DNA from: Pseudomonas sp. Choline-02u-1
Lineage (GTDB): Bacteria; Pseudomonadota; Gammaproteobacteria; Pseudomonadales; Pseudomonadaceae
Assembly (NCBI RefSeq): GCF_002836515.1
Contig: NZ_PJBC01000004.1
Coordinates: 1-64,000, forward strand
Reading direction: 5' to 3'
Length of the DNA stretch: 64,000 nt
Both the position numbers and the translations under genes were made by a program. Positions 51,301-60,840 of this stretch are shown one piece after another. The first letter of the stretch is position 1. Every line of letters starts with the position of its first letter. Under the pieces are notes generated by a model, which saw only the letters and a list, made by a program, of their open reading frames with translations, was not told the DNA's origin and did not search any database.

Positions 51301-52327
51301 AGGCCGCAACGTTTACCAAGTGGCAATTGCCGACAGCGAAGAGGTCAAGCGCGGCACCTTCGTCATGCCGACCCTGATCGAGCTGGAAAGCTTCGACGAA
51401 CTGCAACGCGAGATCTTCGGCCCAGTGCTGCACGTGGTGCGCTACAAGCGCAAAGAGCTGGATCAACTGATCGGCCAGATCAACGCCTCCGGTTACGGCC
51501 TGACGCTGGGCGTGCACACGCGCATCGACGAGACCATCGCCAAGGTGATCGACAACGTCAACGCCGGTAACGTCTACGTCAACCGCAACATCGTCGGTGC
51601 CGTGGTCGGCGTGCAGCCATTTGGCGGCGAAGGCCTGTCGGGTACTGGGCCGAAAGCCGGTGGCCCGCTGTATCTGTACCGCTTGCTGTCGACGCGTCCT
51701 ACCGACGCCATCGAACAATCCTTCGCTCGCGGTGACGCCATCGTCGCCCCGGACGTGCGCCTGCGCGATGCCATGAGCAAACCGCTGAACGCGCTGAAAG
51801 CCTGGGCTGAAAGCAACAAGTACGCCGACCTGAGCACCCTGTGCGTGCAGTACGCGGCGCAATCGCAGAGCGGCATCACCCGCGTACTGGCAGGCCCGAC
51901 CGGCGAGAAAAACAGCTACGCCATCCTGCCGCGCGAGCATGTGTTGTGCCTGGCGGAAGTTGAAGGCGACCTGCTGACGCAACTGGCGGCGGTGCTGGCG
52001 GTAGGCGGTTCGGCGGTATGGCCGGAGTCGGACATCAGCAAGGCATTGTTCGCACGTCTGCCGAAGGACATTCAGGCGCGGATCAAGTTGGTAGCTGACT
52101 GGAATAAAGATGAAGTGGTGTTTGATGCGGTTCTGCATCACGGCCATTCCGACCAGTTGCGCGGCGTCTGCCAGCAGATTGCTCAGCGTGGCGGTGCGAT
52201 CGTTGGCGTTCAGGGCTTGTCCCAGGGCGAAACCAACATTGCTCTGGAACGTCTGGTAATTGAGCGAGCATTGAGCGTCAACACCGCTGCGGCGGGGGGT
52301 AATGCCAGCTTGATGACGATCGGTTAA
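48374..52327 (+). CDS. putA: Trifunctional proline utilisation protein: repressor, proline dehydrogenase, glutamate-semialdehyde dehydrogenase
   Basis: A protein of about 1317 residues starting [20 protein letters not shown] behind TGAGGA. Residues 1-45 form the ribbon-helix-helix DNA-binding domain. The proline dehydrogenase barrel (about 180-560) has [60 protein letters not shown] and [11 protein letters not shown]. The aldehyde dehydrogenase domain (about 640-1120) has [36 protein letters not shown], and the catalytic Cys915 in [10 protein letters not shown]. The product oxidises proline to glutamate at the membrane. When proline is absent it binds the put operators. Length matches trifunctional PutA. 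Confidence 0.97.
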   Translation: MATTTLGVKLDDPTRERLKAAATSIDRTPHWLIKQAIFNYLEKLEGGATLTELNGLTAKDADDAGEVQTDHAHQCFLEFAESILPQSVLRASITAAYRRPEPEVVPMLIEQARLPAPMAEATNKLAATIAEKLRNQKSAGGRAGIVQGLLQEFSLSSQEGVALMCLAEALLRIPDKGTRDALIRDKISTGNWHPHLGNSPSLFVNAATWGLLLTGKLVSTHNEAGLTSSLSRIIGKSGEPMIRKGVDMAMRLMGEQFVTGETIAEALANASKFETKGFRYSYDMLGEAALTEVDAQKYLASYEQAIHSIGKASHGRGIYEGPGISIKLSALHPRYSRAQYERVMDELYPRLLSLTLLAKQYDIGLNIDAEEADRLELSLDLLERLCFEPQLTGWNGIGFVIQAYQKRCPYVIDYVIDLARRSRHRLMIRLVKGAYWDSEIKRAQVEGLEGYPVYTRKVYTDVSYIACARKLLSVPEVIYPQFATHNAHTLSAIYHIAGQNYYPGQYEFQCLHGMGEPLYEQVVGKVSEGKLNRPCRVYAPVGTHETLLAYLVRRLLENGANTSFVNRIADQSISIQELVADPVAQIEQMATMEGGFGLPHPRIPLPRDLYGAERANSSGIDMANEHRLASLSCALLATAHNDWKAAPMLGCASSNETPAAVLNPSDHRDVVGHVQEATVEDVDNAIQCALNAAPIWQATPPAERAAILERAADLMEGEIQPLMGLLAREAGKTYANAIAEVREAVDFLRYYAVQARNDFSNDAHRPLGPVVCISPWNFPLAIFSGQVAAALAAGNPVLAKPAEQTPLVAAQAVRLMLEAGIPEGVLQLLPGRGETVGAGLVGDERVKGVMFTGSTEVARLLQRNIAGRLDSQGRPIPLIAETGGQNAMIVDSSALTEQVVIDVVSSAFDSAGQRCSALRVLCLQEDSADRVIEMLKGAMAESRLGNPERLSVDIGPVIDAEAKAGIDKHIQGMRDKGRNVYQVAIADSEEVKRGTFVMPTLIELESFDELQREIFGPVLHVVRYKRKELDQLIGQINASGYGLTLGVHTRIDETIAKVIDNVNAGNVYVNRNIVGAVVGVQPFGGEGLSGTGPKAGGPLYLYRLLSTRPTDAIEQSFARGDAIVAPDVRLRDAMSKPLNALKAWAESNKYADLSTLCVQYAAQSQSGITRVLAGPTGEKNSYAILPREHVLCLAEVEGDLLTQLAAVLAVGGSAVWPESDISKALFARLPKDIQARIKLVADWNKDEVVFDAVLHHGHSDQLRGVCQQIAQRGGAIVGVQGLSQGETNIALERLVIERALSVNTAAAGGNASLMTIG

Positions 52328-52382
52328 ACCGCTGTAAATTCAGGCGACTGCAATGGTCGCCTGGCTCGCTCCCACAGAAGAT

Positions 52383-52461
52383 CAAAAGATCGCAGCCTTC
52401 GGCAGCTCCTAAAGGGAACGCATTCCAAATGCAGGAGCTGCCGAAGGCTGCGATCTTTTGC
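52383..52461. repeat. Long inverted repeat, AGATCGCAGC family, copy 7
   Basis: CAAAAGATCGCAGCCTTCGG ... GCTCCTA, loop with GGGAACGCATTCCAAA, then GCAGGAGCTGCCGAAGGCTG ... ATCTTTTG. It follows putA by about 55 bp. Just before it, GGCTCGCTCCCACAG (52362-52376) is a single arm of the other (TGTGGGAGCGAGC) family. Confidence 0.85.
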
Positions 52462-52548
52462 TTCTGCATCACTCTCATCAATCATCCTATCCAGCCTCTA
52501 TTCCCCCACCTTAGACTCGGCCCAACCTCAATTCCCAGGTAAGCCGCC

Positions 52549-54351
52549 ATGTCCGAGACGCTGCTCAGTTCCCGCAATCTGGCTTTCGAGCTGTACGAAG
52601 TCCTTGATGCCGAGGGCCTGACCCGGCGAGAGCGTTTTGCCGAGCACAATCGCGAGACCTTCGACGCTGCCATCGGCACCGCGCGCAACATCGCCGAAAA
52701 GTATTTTGCCCCGCACAACCGCAAGGGCGATGAAAACGAGCCGCGCTATGAAGACGGCCAGGCGATTCTTATTCCCGAAGTGAAACCGGCGGTGGCTGCC
52801 TTTCTCGAGGCCGGTTTTCTCAACGCCGCACGCAGTTTTGAAGCTGGCGGCATGCAACTGCCGACGCTGCTGTCGCAAGCCTGCTTCGCGCATTTCCAGT
52901 CGGCTAACGCCGCGTCGACTTCGTACCCATTCCTGACCATGGGTGCGGCGAACCTGATCGAGAGCTTCGGCAGCGAAGAGCAGAAGCAGCGGTTTCTGCA
53001 ACCGATGATCGACGGGCGCTTCTTCGGCACCATGGCCCTGACCGAGCCGCACGCCGGTTCGTCGCTGTCGGATATTCGTACCCGCGCCGAGCCTGCGTCC
53101 GACGGCACTTACCGCCTCAAGGGCAACAAGATCTTCATCTCCGGCGGTGATCACCCGCTCTCGGAAAACATCGTGCACATGGTGCTGGCGAAACTGCCGG
53201 ATGCGCCGCCGGGAGTGAAAGGTATTTCGCTGTTCATCGTGCCGAAGTTTCTGGTCAACGACGACGGCAGCCTCGGCCAGCGCAACGACGTGTTGCTCGC
53301 CGGGTTGTTTCACAAGATGGGCTGGCGCGGCACGACGTCGACGGCACTGAATTTTGGCGATAACGGCGAGTGCGTCGGCTATCTGGTGGGCAAGCCGCAC
53401 CATGGTTTGAGCTACATGTTCCAGATGATGAATGAGGCGCGAATCGGCGTCGGCATGGGTGCGGTGATGCTCGGTTATGCCGGTTACCTGTATTCGCTGG
53501 ACTATGCGCGCGAGCGGCCGCAGGGGCGGGTGCCGGACAGCAAGGATCCGACCACCGCGCCGGTGGCGATCATTCAGCACGCGGACGTCAGACGCATGCT
53601 GCTGACGCAGAAATCCTACGTCGAAGGCGCATTTGACCTCGGCCTGTATGCCGCGCGGTTGTTCGATGACACCACCACGCTGGAAACCGAAGCCGAGCGT
53701 AAGCAGGCGCACGAGTTGCTGGACCTGCTGACGCCGATCGTCAAATCCTGGCCATCGGAGTTTTGCCTGAAGGCCAACGAACTGGCGATCCAGATTCTTG
53801 GCGGTCACGGTTACACGCGCGAATACCCGGTGGAGCAGTACTACCGTGACAACCGCCTGAACCCGATCCACGAAGGCACCCACGGCATTCAGTCGCTGGA
53901 TCTGCTTGGCCGCAAACTGGCGCAGAACGGTGGCGCTGGGCTGAAGCAATTGATCCGCCTGATCGCCAACACCGCTGAACGCGCCGCTGCGTACGATTCG
54001 CTGACCGCACTGCGGGAACCGCTGGAGAAACTCGTTGCCCGCCTGCAAACCGTGACCATCGGCCTGCTGACCGATCTGGCGCAGGGCAAGGTCAACAGCA
54101 GTCTGGCGAACTCGGCGCTGTACCTGAAAGTGTTTGGCCACGCGGTGATCGGCTGGCGCTGGCTGGAGCAAGCGATTCGCGCCGAGGAAGGCCTGGCCAA
54201 CGGGAGTGCGGCGGATGTCGACTTCTATAAGGGCAAGTTGCAGGCGGCGCGATATTTCCTGACGTGGGAAGTGCCGGGTTGCCAGCATGAGCTGGACTTG
54301 CTGGAGGCGCGGGATGATACGTGTCTGGCGATGCGGGACGCGTGGTTCTAA
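52549..54351 (+). CDS. Acyl-CoA dehydrogenase (600-residue type, with C-terminal extension)
   Basis: The protein has 600 residues, longer than the usual 380-400. The FAD-binding middle domain has FGTMALTEPHAGSSLSDIRT then RLKGNKIFISGGDHPLSENI. The C-terminal helical domain holds AIQILGGHGYTREYPVEQYY and the segment NPIHEGTHGIQSLDLLGRKL, whose Glu is the usual catalytic base position. A further 150 residues follow, as in the DmdC/AidB-like branch. It should oxidise an acyl-CoA at the alpha-beta position. Chain length and specificity are unknown. The position matches PA5020 (recalled). It stands alone, bounded by long inverted repeats on both sides. Confidence 0.92.
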   Translation: MSETLLSSRNLAFELYEVLDAEGLTRRERFAEHNRETFDAAIGTARNIAEKYFAPHNRKGDENEPRYEDGQAILIPEVKPAVAAFLEAGFLNAARSFEAGGMQLPTLLSQACFAHFQSANAASTSYPFLTMGAANLIESFGSEEQKQRFLQPMIDGRFFGTMALTEPHAGSSLSDIRTRAEPASDGTYRLKGNKIFISGGDHPLSENIVHMVLAKLPDAPPGVKGISLFIVPKFLVNDDGSLGQRNDVLLAGLFHKMGWRGTTSTALNFGDNGECVGYLVGKPHHGLSYMFQMMNEARIGVGMGAVMLGYAGYLYSLDYARERPQGRVPDSKDPTTAPVAIIQHADVRRMLLTQKSYVEGAFDLGLYAARLFDDTTTLETEAERKQAHELLDLLTPIVKSWPSEFCLKANELAIQILGGHGYTREYPVEQYYRDNRLNPIHEGTHGIQSLDLLGRKLAQNGGAGLKQLIRLIANTAERAAAYDSLTALREPLEKLVARLQTVTIGLLTDLAQGKVNSSLANSALYLKVFGHAVIGWRWLEQAIRAEEGLANGSAADVDFYKGKLQAARYFLTWEVPGCQHELDLLEARDDTCLAMRDAWF

Positions 54352-54435
54352 AAGCAAAAGATCGCAGCCTTCGGCAGCTCCTACAGAAACGCATTCCAAT
54401 GTAGGAGCTGCCGAAGGCTGCGATCTTTTGATCTT
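54352..54435. repeat. Long inverted repeat, AGATCGCAGC family, copy 8
   Basis: AAAAGATCGCAGCCTTCGGC ... CTCCTACA, loop GAAACGCATTCCAA, then TGTAGGAGCTGCCGAAGGCT ... GATCTTTTGATC. The stem is essentially perfect. It fills the space between the convergent stops of the acyl-CoA dehydrogenase (54351) and the chemoreceptor (54442). Confidence 0.85.
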
Positions 54436-54441
54436 GATCCT

Positions 54442-56379
54442 TTAGCTCAACTTGAACCCACCCATCTGCCGCGCCAGATCATCCGCCAGCTTCTGCAACA
54501 TCTGACAATCCTCACGACAGGCACGAACTTCGACCGCCGTCGCCCGCGCCAGATCGGAAATGCCCTGCACATTGCGATTGATCTCTTCGGTCACCGCCGA
54601 CTGTTCTTCCGTCGCCGTCGCTACTTGATGATTCATGTCACTGATGCGCTCGACCTGCCCGGTAATCGCCGTCAACGACGCCCCGGTGCGCTGGCTCGAT
54701 TCAACCCCGGTGCCCGTCGCGGCCTGACCGGTGCGCATCGACGACACGGCATTTTCCGCGCCTTGCTTGAGACTGCCGATCATCAGTTGGATTTCGTCGG
54801 TCGAGGCCTGGGTTCTGCGTGCCAGGGTGCGCACTTCATCGGCGACCACGGCAAAGCCACGGCCCATATCGCCGGCGCGGGCGGCTTCGATGGCGGCGTT
54901 GAGTGCGAGCAGATTGGTCTGTTCGGAAACGCCACGAATCACCGCCAGCACCGAATCGATCGATGCCACTTGCTGCGCCAGCTCAGCCACCGCCCCCGCC
55001 GCCACGCCGATTTCATCGGACATGCTTTCGATATGGCGGACCGAGCCACCGACCACTTCCCGCGCCTGCAGCGCTTCATCACGTGCAGTTTGCGAAGCGA
55101 GCGCGGCGTTGCCGGCGTTCTGCGCGATTTCCTGCACGGTCAGGCCCATTTCGTGGACAGCCGTGGCGACCATGTCGGTCATTTCCTGCTGCCGACCGGA
55201 ACGATCGGCGGTGTTGTCCACCACCGTCGCCACTTGCCCCACCGCCATGCGTAAACGCTCGCTGGTGGTCAGCACTTCGCCGATCATCGCGCGCTGGCTG
55301 TCGAGGAACCGGTTGAACCCTCGAGCCAGGTCACCCAACTCATCGGCGCGACTGGAATCTAACCGGTGGGTCAAATCTCCCCCACCGCTACCGATGGCCA
55401 CCAGCGCTCGTGTTACTTGTCGGATCGGTCGCACCAGCCCTTGCGCCAGCCACACCACCAATGCCAGGCAAACCAATGCCACCACCAGGCCGATGCCGCC
55501 ACTCATCCACATCGCTTGGCGCGCTTCGGCGTAGATCTGCGACTGCGGCACTTCGGCCACCAATGTCCAGCCGAGATCGCGCAACGGCAGACTGAAGGCG
55601 AGAAAATCTTCACCCTCGCGCTGAAAGCTGCTGTTGACTGCAGTCTTATGCCCCATCACCGCTTGCGCCGCGTTGGCGCCGATCTGCTCGGTCAAGGTGC
55701 GTTTGCCGCTGAACTGCGCTTGCGGATGCACCTGAATCAAACCGTCGGAACGCACGAGATAGACCTTGCCGCGCTCACCGAAGCTGAAATTGTGAATCAA
55801 CTCGGAAAGCTCTTTCATGCTCAGCCCGAGCCCGGCAACGCCAACCACTTTGCCGGCCTGCTCGACCTTCAGATCGATGAACAGGGCCAGCTCGCCAGTG
55901 GCGCCATCGTTGTCGATATTCAGCGTGCGCGGCTGATTGCTGTCGAGAAAGGAATAGAACCAGGCATCGGCCGGTTTCGAGCGACTGAGGGTGCGATCCA
56001 GGCCTTTTTCGGTGATGTAGTGGTTGGATTCGGTGCCGATGATCAGCGCCGTGAAGGCCTTGTGTTCGGCGCGGATACCTTCCAGATACTGCGCAAATAG
56101 AGCAGTTTTGCTGCTGTCTTCGCCCGTCGCCAGCCAGTCACGCACCATGGTGTTGCTGGCGATGTCCTTGGCGGCGGTGAGTGGCTGGACGAGGATGCGC
56201 TCGATATCGTTGCGCGTCGCTTCGATGCTCGACGGCAGCGCTTGCTCGACCAGATAGTTCTGCGCAAGGCGGTTGACCACCAGGGTATAAATGCCAACCA
56301 CAATCACGATGCTGATCAGCAGGGCCGTGCCCATGCCGAGAATCAACTGCCACTGAATACTGCGTCGCCACCACTGCAT
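54442..56379 (-). CDS. Methyl-accepting chemotaxis protein with Cache-type sensor domain
   Basis: The 645-residue protein starts at [20 protein letters not shown]. The first membrane helix is at about 12-34 and the second at about 290-315 ([20 protein letters not shown]). Between them is a large periplasmic domain with Cache-like blocks ([39 protein letters not shown]). HAMP follows ([20 protein letters not shown]), then the signalling hairpin with [20 protein letters not shown] and [19 protein letters not shown]. No C-terminal CheR-binding pentapeptide is seen (it ends GGFKLS). The ligand is unknown; Cache receptors often bind amino or organic acids. Confidence 0.93.
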   Translation of the reverse strand: MQWWRRSIQWQLILGMGTALLISIVIVVGIYTLVVNRLAQNYLVEQALPSSIEATRNDIERILVQPLTAAKDIASNTMVRDWLATGEDSSKTALFAQYLEGIRAEHKAFTALIIGTESNHYITEKGLDRTLSRSKPADAWFYSFLDSNQPRTLNIDNDGATGELALFIDLKVEQAGKVVGVAGLGLSMKELSELIHNFSFGERGKVYLVRSDGLIQVHPQAQFSGKRTLTEQIGANAAQAVMGHKTAVNSSFQREGEDFLAFSLPLRDLGWTLVAEVPQSQIYAEARQAMWMSGGIGLVVALVCLALVVWLAQGLVRPIRQVTRALVAIGSGGGDLTHRLDSSRADELGDLARGFNRFLDSQRAMIGEVLTTSERLRMAVGQVATVVDNTADRSGRQQEMTDMVATAVHEMGLTVQEIAQNAGNAALASQTARDEALQAREVVGGSVRHIESMSDEIGVAAGAVAELAQQVASIDSVLAVIRGVSEQTNLLALNAAIEAARAGDMGRGFAVVADEVRTLARRTQASTDEIQLMIGSLKQGAENAVSSMRTGQAATGTGVESSQRTGASLTAITGQVERISDMNHQVATATEEQSAVTEEINRNVQGISDLARATAVEVRACREDCQMLQKLADDLARQMGGFKLS

Positions 56380-56478
56380 GGAGCACCCCCAGGGAATAAG
56401 TGGCCGAAACACTGCAACAGCCGTGCCGATTGTATACAAGCCAACCGACAATCTACTCCCTGGTTGTGCGCAACCGCA

Positions 56479-56781
56479 TCAGCCCTGACTGATGGTCTTG
56501 GTGATGGTCTCGACCGTGGCGCTGACTTGCTCTTGATAACGCTCGAGTTCTTCTTCGTGCTGCTTCTTCATTTCAATCTGCTGCGAGCACAGATTCATCG
56601 CTGCCAGCACCAGCAAGCGGTCGCCGATCAGCGTCGGGTATTTGCGCTTGGTGTCCTCCAGCGCTGCCTTGAGCATCATCGCCGCGTCCAGCAGGGTCTG
56701 TTCTTCCCCGGCCGGTGCCTTGATCGAATAGTCCTCACCAAGAATGGAGATGACTTTTACCCCCGCTGTGCCGTGGTTCAT
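56479..56781 (-). CDS. zapA: ZapA-family cell division protein (divergent paralogue)
   Basis: The protein has 100 residues. The N-terminal ZapA fold is seen in VKVISILGEDYSIKAPAGEE then LLDAAMMLKAALEDTKRKYP, GDRLLVLAAMNLCSQQIEMK (the L-V-L-AA-N pattern), followed by a coiled coil (HEEELERYQEQVSATVETIT). ZapA crosslinks FtsZ filaments at the division site. As I remember the main P. aeruginosa ZapA (PA5227, beginning with VTVQILDKEYCI), this sequence is clearly different, so it is probably a second copy. It overlaps the upstream coiled-coil gene by 4 bases (ATGA). No 6S RNA gene, usual next to zapA, fits in the 99-bp gap downstream. Confidence 0.8.
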   Translation of the reverse strand: MNHGTAGVKVISILGEDYSIKAPAGEEQTLLDAAMMLKAALEDTKRKYPTLIGDRLLVLAAMNLCSQQIEMKKQHEEELERYQEQVSATVETITKTISQG

Positions 56782-57008
56782 GCGCTGACCGGACCGGCGT
56801 TGACGCGATCAACCAGCGCCTGGATGCGAGCGGCGGTGGCGCCGTGTTTTTCTTCCTGCTCCATCAGGTTCAGTTGCAGGTTTTCGTTTTCATCCTTGGC
56901 CTGGGCCAGTTCCGTGGACAGGGTCTGGTTGGTCTGCAGCAAGGTCTGGTTCTGTTGCACCAGATCGCTGACGAGCTGTTCCAATTGGCTGAGGGATGCT
57001 TCCAACAT
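56778..57008 (-). CDS. Short coiled-coil protein (ZapB/TIGR02449-like)
   Basis: The 76-residue protein starts MLEASLSQLEQLVSDLVQQN with GGAAGA upstream of the ATG; an extension to 57062 is rejected. It is almost entirely heptad-patterned helix (LLQTNQTLSTELAQAKDENE, LQLNLMEQEEKHGATAARIQ), ending ALVDRVNAG. The location just upstream of and overlapping zapA matches the usual partner gene of Pseudomonas zapA, a small coiled-coil protein. A division-related role is inferred from that pairing. Confidence 0.75.
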   Translation of the reverse strand: MLEASLSQLEQLVSDLVQQNQTLLQTNQTLSTELAQAKDENENLQLNLMEQEEKHGATAARIQALVDRVNAGPVSA

Positions 57009-57285
57009 TTTGATCTTCCAAGCGTTTTTCAAAGGGCGCGTACGATAAAGAAAAGTCACCACGGATGCCAGGGTTAAACCGGCGCAAGGCCTTGATTTAC
57101 CTGGGTGGCGAAGCTTCTCGCGAGTTTAAAAGACTGTGAATGGTCGATCTGGTTCCTGCACTTCGTCGCACAGAGCTGTCTGCGACAAATACGCACACCA
57201 CCTCAAGACTTTAGTCGTATGACCGATAAGTCACCCATACAGCAGTCTCAGCCCGCATGGATGCGGCCCTTTTCGGTATCCGCCC

Positions 57286-58911
57286 ATGTCCCTTCGCAAT
57301 ATGAATATCGCCCCACGGGCGTTCACCGGTTTCGCCCTGATTGGCGGCCTGATGTTGATTCTCGGCGTGTTTGCGCTGAACCAGATGAGCAAGATCCGCG
57401 CGGCCGGTGAAGACATCGCCACCGCCAGCGTGCCATCGATCAAGGCCCTCGACGAATTCACCCAGTTGACCCTGCGTCTGCGCGTGCTGTCCTATCGCCT
57501 GTTGATCAACCGCGAACCCGATGTGCAGCAGAAAACCATCGAACTGTTCGACCTGCGCAACCGCCAGATCGCCGATGCGCAACGCGCTTACGAGCCATTG
57601 ATCGAAGGCCCGCAGGAACGCGCGGCGTACGATCAGTACGTGCAGTTGCTGGCGCAATACCGTCAGCTTGAAGAGCGCATGAAAACCTTGTCGCGCAACA
57701 ATCAGATCGATGAATTGCGGCAGATGCTCAACAGCGATTTGCTGAGCAACTCGGAGGCGGTGAACACCGCACTGGCACGCTTGCTGGAGATCAACACCCA
57801 GCAGATCGCCGAGACCGATCAGGGCGCCACAGACCAGTACTCGATGTCGTTCAACCTTGTAGTGACACTGCTGGTGATCGCCAGCGGCCTGACCCTGCTG
57901 TTCGCCTGGCTGCTGACCGTGAGCATCACCAAGCCGATTTCCAAGGCACTGGAGGCTGCGGAAACCATCGCCGAAGGCAACCTGACCCAGCCGATCCACG
58001 TCGATGGCGAAGATGAAGCCGGGCGCCTGCTGGCCGCGATGGCCAAGATGCAATCGAAGCTGCGCGACACTCTGCAGCGCATCTCCGGTTCGGCCACGCA
58101 ACTGGCCTCCGCCGCTGAAGAACTCAACAGCGTCACCGACGAAAGTGCTCGCGGCCTGACCCAGCAGAACAACGAAATCGAACAGGCCGCCACGGCGGTC
58201 AACGAGATGACCAGTGCCGTCGAAGAAGTCGCGCGCAACGCGGTCAGCACCTCGGAAGCCTCGAAAAACGCCACCACTTCGGCGGGCGACGGTCGTGATC
58301 TGGTGCAGGAAACCGTCAGCGCCATCGAACGCATGAGCGCTGATGTACAGAGCACCGCGTCCTTGATCGGCGACCTGGCCAATGAATCGCGCGATATCGG
58401 CAAGGTGCTCGACGTGATCCGTGGCCTCGCCGACCAGACCAACCTGCTGGCATTGAACGCAGCGATCGAAGCGGCCCGTGCCGGTGAGGCCGGTCGTGGT
58501 TTCGCCGTGGTGGCGGACGAAGTGCGTGCCCTGGCCCATCGCACCCAGCAGTCGACCAGCGAAATCGAACGCATGATCGGCAGCATCCAGAGCGGCACCG
58601 AACACGCCGTGGATTCGATGCGCAACAGCACCGAACGTGCCGAATCGACGCTGAACATCGCCCGTGGTGCCGGGATGTCGCTGGACACCATCAACAGCGC
58701 CATCGTCGAAATCAACGAGCGCAATCTGGTCATCGCCAGCGCGGCGGAAGAGCAGGCGCAGGTGGCGCGCGAGGTTGATCGCAATCTGGTCAACATCCGC
58801 GATCTGTCGGTGCAATCGGCGACCGGGGCGAACCAGACCAGCGCGGCGAGCAACGAGCTGTCGCGCCTGGCGCTGGATCTGAACAACATGGTTGGGCGGT
58901 TCAGCCTCTAA
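57286..58911 (+). CDS. Methyl-accepting chemotaxis protein with four-helix-bundle sensor
   Basis: The 541-residue protein has a first membrane helix near 12-32 ([20 protein letters not shown]) and a periplasmic helical domain to about 185, rich in heptads ([20 protein letters not shown]), of the 4HB type. The second helix is [24 protein letters not shown] follows ([20 protein letters not shown]), and the signalling tip is [20 protein letters not shown], then [20 protein letters not shown]. It sits back-to-back with the zapA pair. The 277-bp gap 57009-57285 holds divergent promoters; no other gene is evident. The ligand is unknown. Confidence 0.92.
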   Translation: MSLRNMNIAPRAFTGFALIGGLMLILGVFALNQMSKIRAAGEDIATASVPSIKALDEFTQLTLRLRVLSYRLLINREPDVQQKTIELFDLRNRQIADAQRAYEPLIEGPQERAAYDQYVQLLAQYRQLEERMKTLSRNNQIDELRQMLNSDLLSNSEAVNTALARLLEINTQQIAETDQGATDQYSMSFNLVVTLLVIASGLTLLFAWLLTVSITKPISKALEAAETIAEGNLTQPIHVDGEDEAGRLLAAMAKMQSKLRDTLQRISGSATQLASAAEELNSVTDESARGLTQQNNEIEQAATAVNEMTSAVEEVARNAVSTSEASKNATTSAGDGRDLVQETVSAIERMSADVQSTASLIGDLANESRDIGKVLDVIRGLADQTNLLALNAAIEAARAGEAGRGFAVVADEVRALAHRTQQSTSEIERMIGSIQSGTEHAVDSMRNSTERAESTLNIARGAGMSLDTINSAIVEINERNLVIASAAEEQAQVAREVDRNLVNIRDLSVQSATGANQTSAASNELSRLALDLNNMVGRFSL

Positions 58912-58920
58912 CCTGATCCT

Positions 58921-58953
58921 TGATCGTTCCCACGCTCCGCGTGGGAACGATCA
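58921..58953. terminator. Perfect 15-bp stem hairpin after chemoreceptor gene
   Basis: TGATCGTTCCCACGC (58921-58935) and GCGTGGGAACGATCA (58939-58953) are exact inverted copies with a 3-base loop TCC, starting 10 bases after the stop codon. No T-run follows, so termination would be weak unless assisted. This type of hairpin is a recurrent Pseudomonas intergenic element as I recall. Confidence 0.7.
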
Positions 58954-58970
58954 CCGACCGCAAAAGCTTT

Positions 58971-59001
58971 TTGACAGCATCACATTTCAACAGGTTAGAA
59001 T
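58971..59001 (+). promoter_or_regulatory. Candidate sigma-70 promoter of cvrA
   Basis: A perfect -35 TTGACA (58971-58976) is followed, after 18-19 bases, by TTAGAA/TAGAAT (58995-59001). The spacing is slightly long. It lies about 65 bases before the proposed TTG start at 59064. Confidence 0.5.
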
Positions 59002-59063
59002 CGCTGGCACGCAGACTGCATGGTCAGTTTGTGCCTCGTCTTTACGCTTCTGGAGTACTGCCT

Positions 59064-60806
59064 TTGAATGCGACGACCATCAACAGCCTGTTCTTGATCG
59101 GCGCGTTGCTGGTAGGCGCAAGCATTCTTGTCAGCTCCCTGTCTTCACGTCTCGGCATTCCTATTCTGGTCATCATTCTCGCGGTCGGCATGGCTGCCGG
59201 GGTCGATGGTGGCGGGATCATTTTCGATAATTACCCGACGGCCTATCTGGTCGGTAACCTCGCCCTGGCGGTGATTTTGCTCGACGGCGGTTTGCGCACG
59301 CGTGTGTCGAGTTTCCGCGTGGCCTTGTGGCCGGCGTTGTCGCTGGCCACGGTCGGCGTGTTGATCACCACCGGGCTGACCGGCATGGCTGCTGCCTGGC
59401 TGTTCGACCTCAATCTGATTCAGGGCCTGCTGATCGGCGCCATCGTCGGTTCGACCGACGCCGCTGCGGTGTTCTCGCTGCTCGGCGGTAAAGGCCTGAA
59501 TGAGCGGGTCAGCGCCAGTCTGGAAATCGAATCCGGCAGCAATGATCCGATGGCGGTGTTTCTCACCGTCACCCTGATCGACATGCTCGCCAGCGGCGAA
59601 ACCGGTCTGCACTGGAGTCTGCTGACTCACCTGATTCGCGAGTTCGGCATCGGTGGTGTGATCGGTCTGGGCGGCGGCTGGGTGATGCTGCAACTGGTCA
59701 ACCGCATCAATCTCGCCGCCGGGCTCTATCCGATCCTGATCATCGCCGGCGGTCTGGTGGTGTTCGCGCTGACCAACGCCTTGCATGGCAGCGGCTTCCT
59801 CGCCGTGTACCTGTGCGGTCTGGTGATCGGCAACCGCCCGGTGCGCAGCCGCCACGGCATTTTGCACATGCTTGACGGTATGGCGTGGCTGGCGCAGATC
59901 GGCATGTTTCTGGTGCTGGGCCTGCTGGTCACGCCTCATGATCTGCTGCCGATCGCCCTGCCCGCCCTGGGTCTGGCGCTGTGGATGATTTTGTTCGCGC
60001 GGCCGCTGTCAGTGATGGTCGGCCTGCTGCCGTTCAAGGCCTTCCACGGTCGCGAAAAAGCCTTTATTTCGTGGGTGGGTCTGCGCGGCGCGGTGCCGAT
60101 CATTCTGGCGGTGTTCCCGCTGATGGCCGGCCTGCCGCAAGCGCAGCTCTACTTCAATCTCGCATTCTTCATCGTTCTGGTGTCGCTGTTGGTGCAGGGC
60201 ACGAGCCTGCCGTGGGTGGCCAAGTTGCTCAAAGTGACGGTACCGCCCGAGCCAGCGCCGATTTCCCGGGCGGCGCTGGAAGTGCACGTGACCAGCGAGT
60301 GGGAGTTGTTCGTTTACAAGCTCGGCGCCGAGAAATGGTGCATCGGCTCGCCGCTGCGTGAATTGAAAATGCCCGAAGGCACGCGCATCGCAGCCCTGTT
60401 TCGCGGCCAACAACTGCTCCATCCGTCGGGTAGTACGGTGCTGGAAGTCGATGATTTGCTGTGTGTTATTGGCCACGAACACAACTTGCCGGCCCTCGGC
60501 AAACTGTTCAGCCAGGCACCGCAACGCGGCCTCGATCTGCGTTTCTTCGGCGACTTCGTGCTCGAAGGAGACGCCCAGCTTAAAGCGGTTGCAGCGCTGT
60601 ATGGCTTGCCGGCCGAAGGCATCGATCCGGACATGACCCTGGGCGCGTTCATCGCGCAAAAAGTGGGGGGCGCACCCATCGTCGGCGACCAGGTGGAATG
60701 GAACAACACCCACTGGACAGTCGCGGTCATGGACGGGAACAAGATCGGCAAAGTGGGCGTCAGATTCCCCGAAGGAAGTCGCCCGGGCCCCGGACTCTTC
60801 CTCTAA
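59064..60806 (+). CDS. cvrA: Potassium/proton antiporter CvrA (CPA1, NhaP2 type)
   Basis: The protein has 580 residues. The start is a TTG at 59064 (then [20 protein letters not shown]) with GGAG 8 bases upstream; the nearby ATG at 59068 is out of frame. The membrane domain (about 1-390) has the CPA1 motifs [40 protein letters not shown] with the ion-site Asp, and [18 protein letters not shown]. The soluble C-terminus has an RCK/TrkA-C-like region ([20 protein letters not shown]) and a CorC/HlyC-type domain near the end ([20 protein letters not shown]). It expels K+ in exchange for protons and protects against cytoplasmic K+ overload. MscK-like gene follows after 34 bp. Confidence 0.92.
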   Translation: MNATTINSLFLIGALLVGASILVSSLSSRLGIPILVIILAVGMAAGVDGGGIIFDNYPTAYLVGNLALAVILLDGGLRTRVSSFRVALWPALSLATVGVLITTGLTGMAAAWLFDLNLIQGLLIGAIVGSTDAAAVFSLLGGKGLNERVSASLEIESGSNDPMAVFLTVTLIDMLASGETGLHWSLLTHLIREFGIGGVIGLGGGWVMLQLVNRINLAAGLYPILIIAGGLVVFALTNALHGSGFLAVYLCGLVIGNRPVRSRHGILHMLDGMAWLAQIGMFLVLGLLVTPHDLLPIALPALGLALWMILFARPLSVMVGLLPFKAFHGREKAFISWVGLRGAVPIILAVFPLMAGLPQAQLYFNLAFFIVLVSLLVQGTSLPWVAKLLKVTVPPEPAPISRAALEVHVTSEWELFVYKLGAEKWCIGSPLRELKMPEGTRIAALFRGQQLLHPSGSTVLEVDDLLCVIGHEHNLPALGKLFSQAPQRGLDLRFFGDFVLEGDAQLKAVAALYGLPAEGIDPDMTLGAFIAQKVGGAPIVGDQVEWNNTHWTVAVMDGNKIGKVGVRFPEGSRPGPGLFL

Positions 60807-60840
60807 ACTGCCTCCACTCTCACTTGCTTGACCGGTCTCT

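Noticed and set aside
56380..56478. 6S RNA (ssrS), expected beside zapA in Pseudomonas
   Set aside because: The gap is only 99 bp, about half the length of 6S RNA, and contains the chemoreceptor promoter region.
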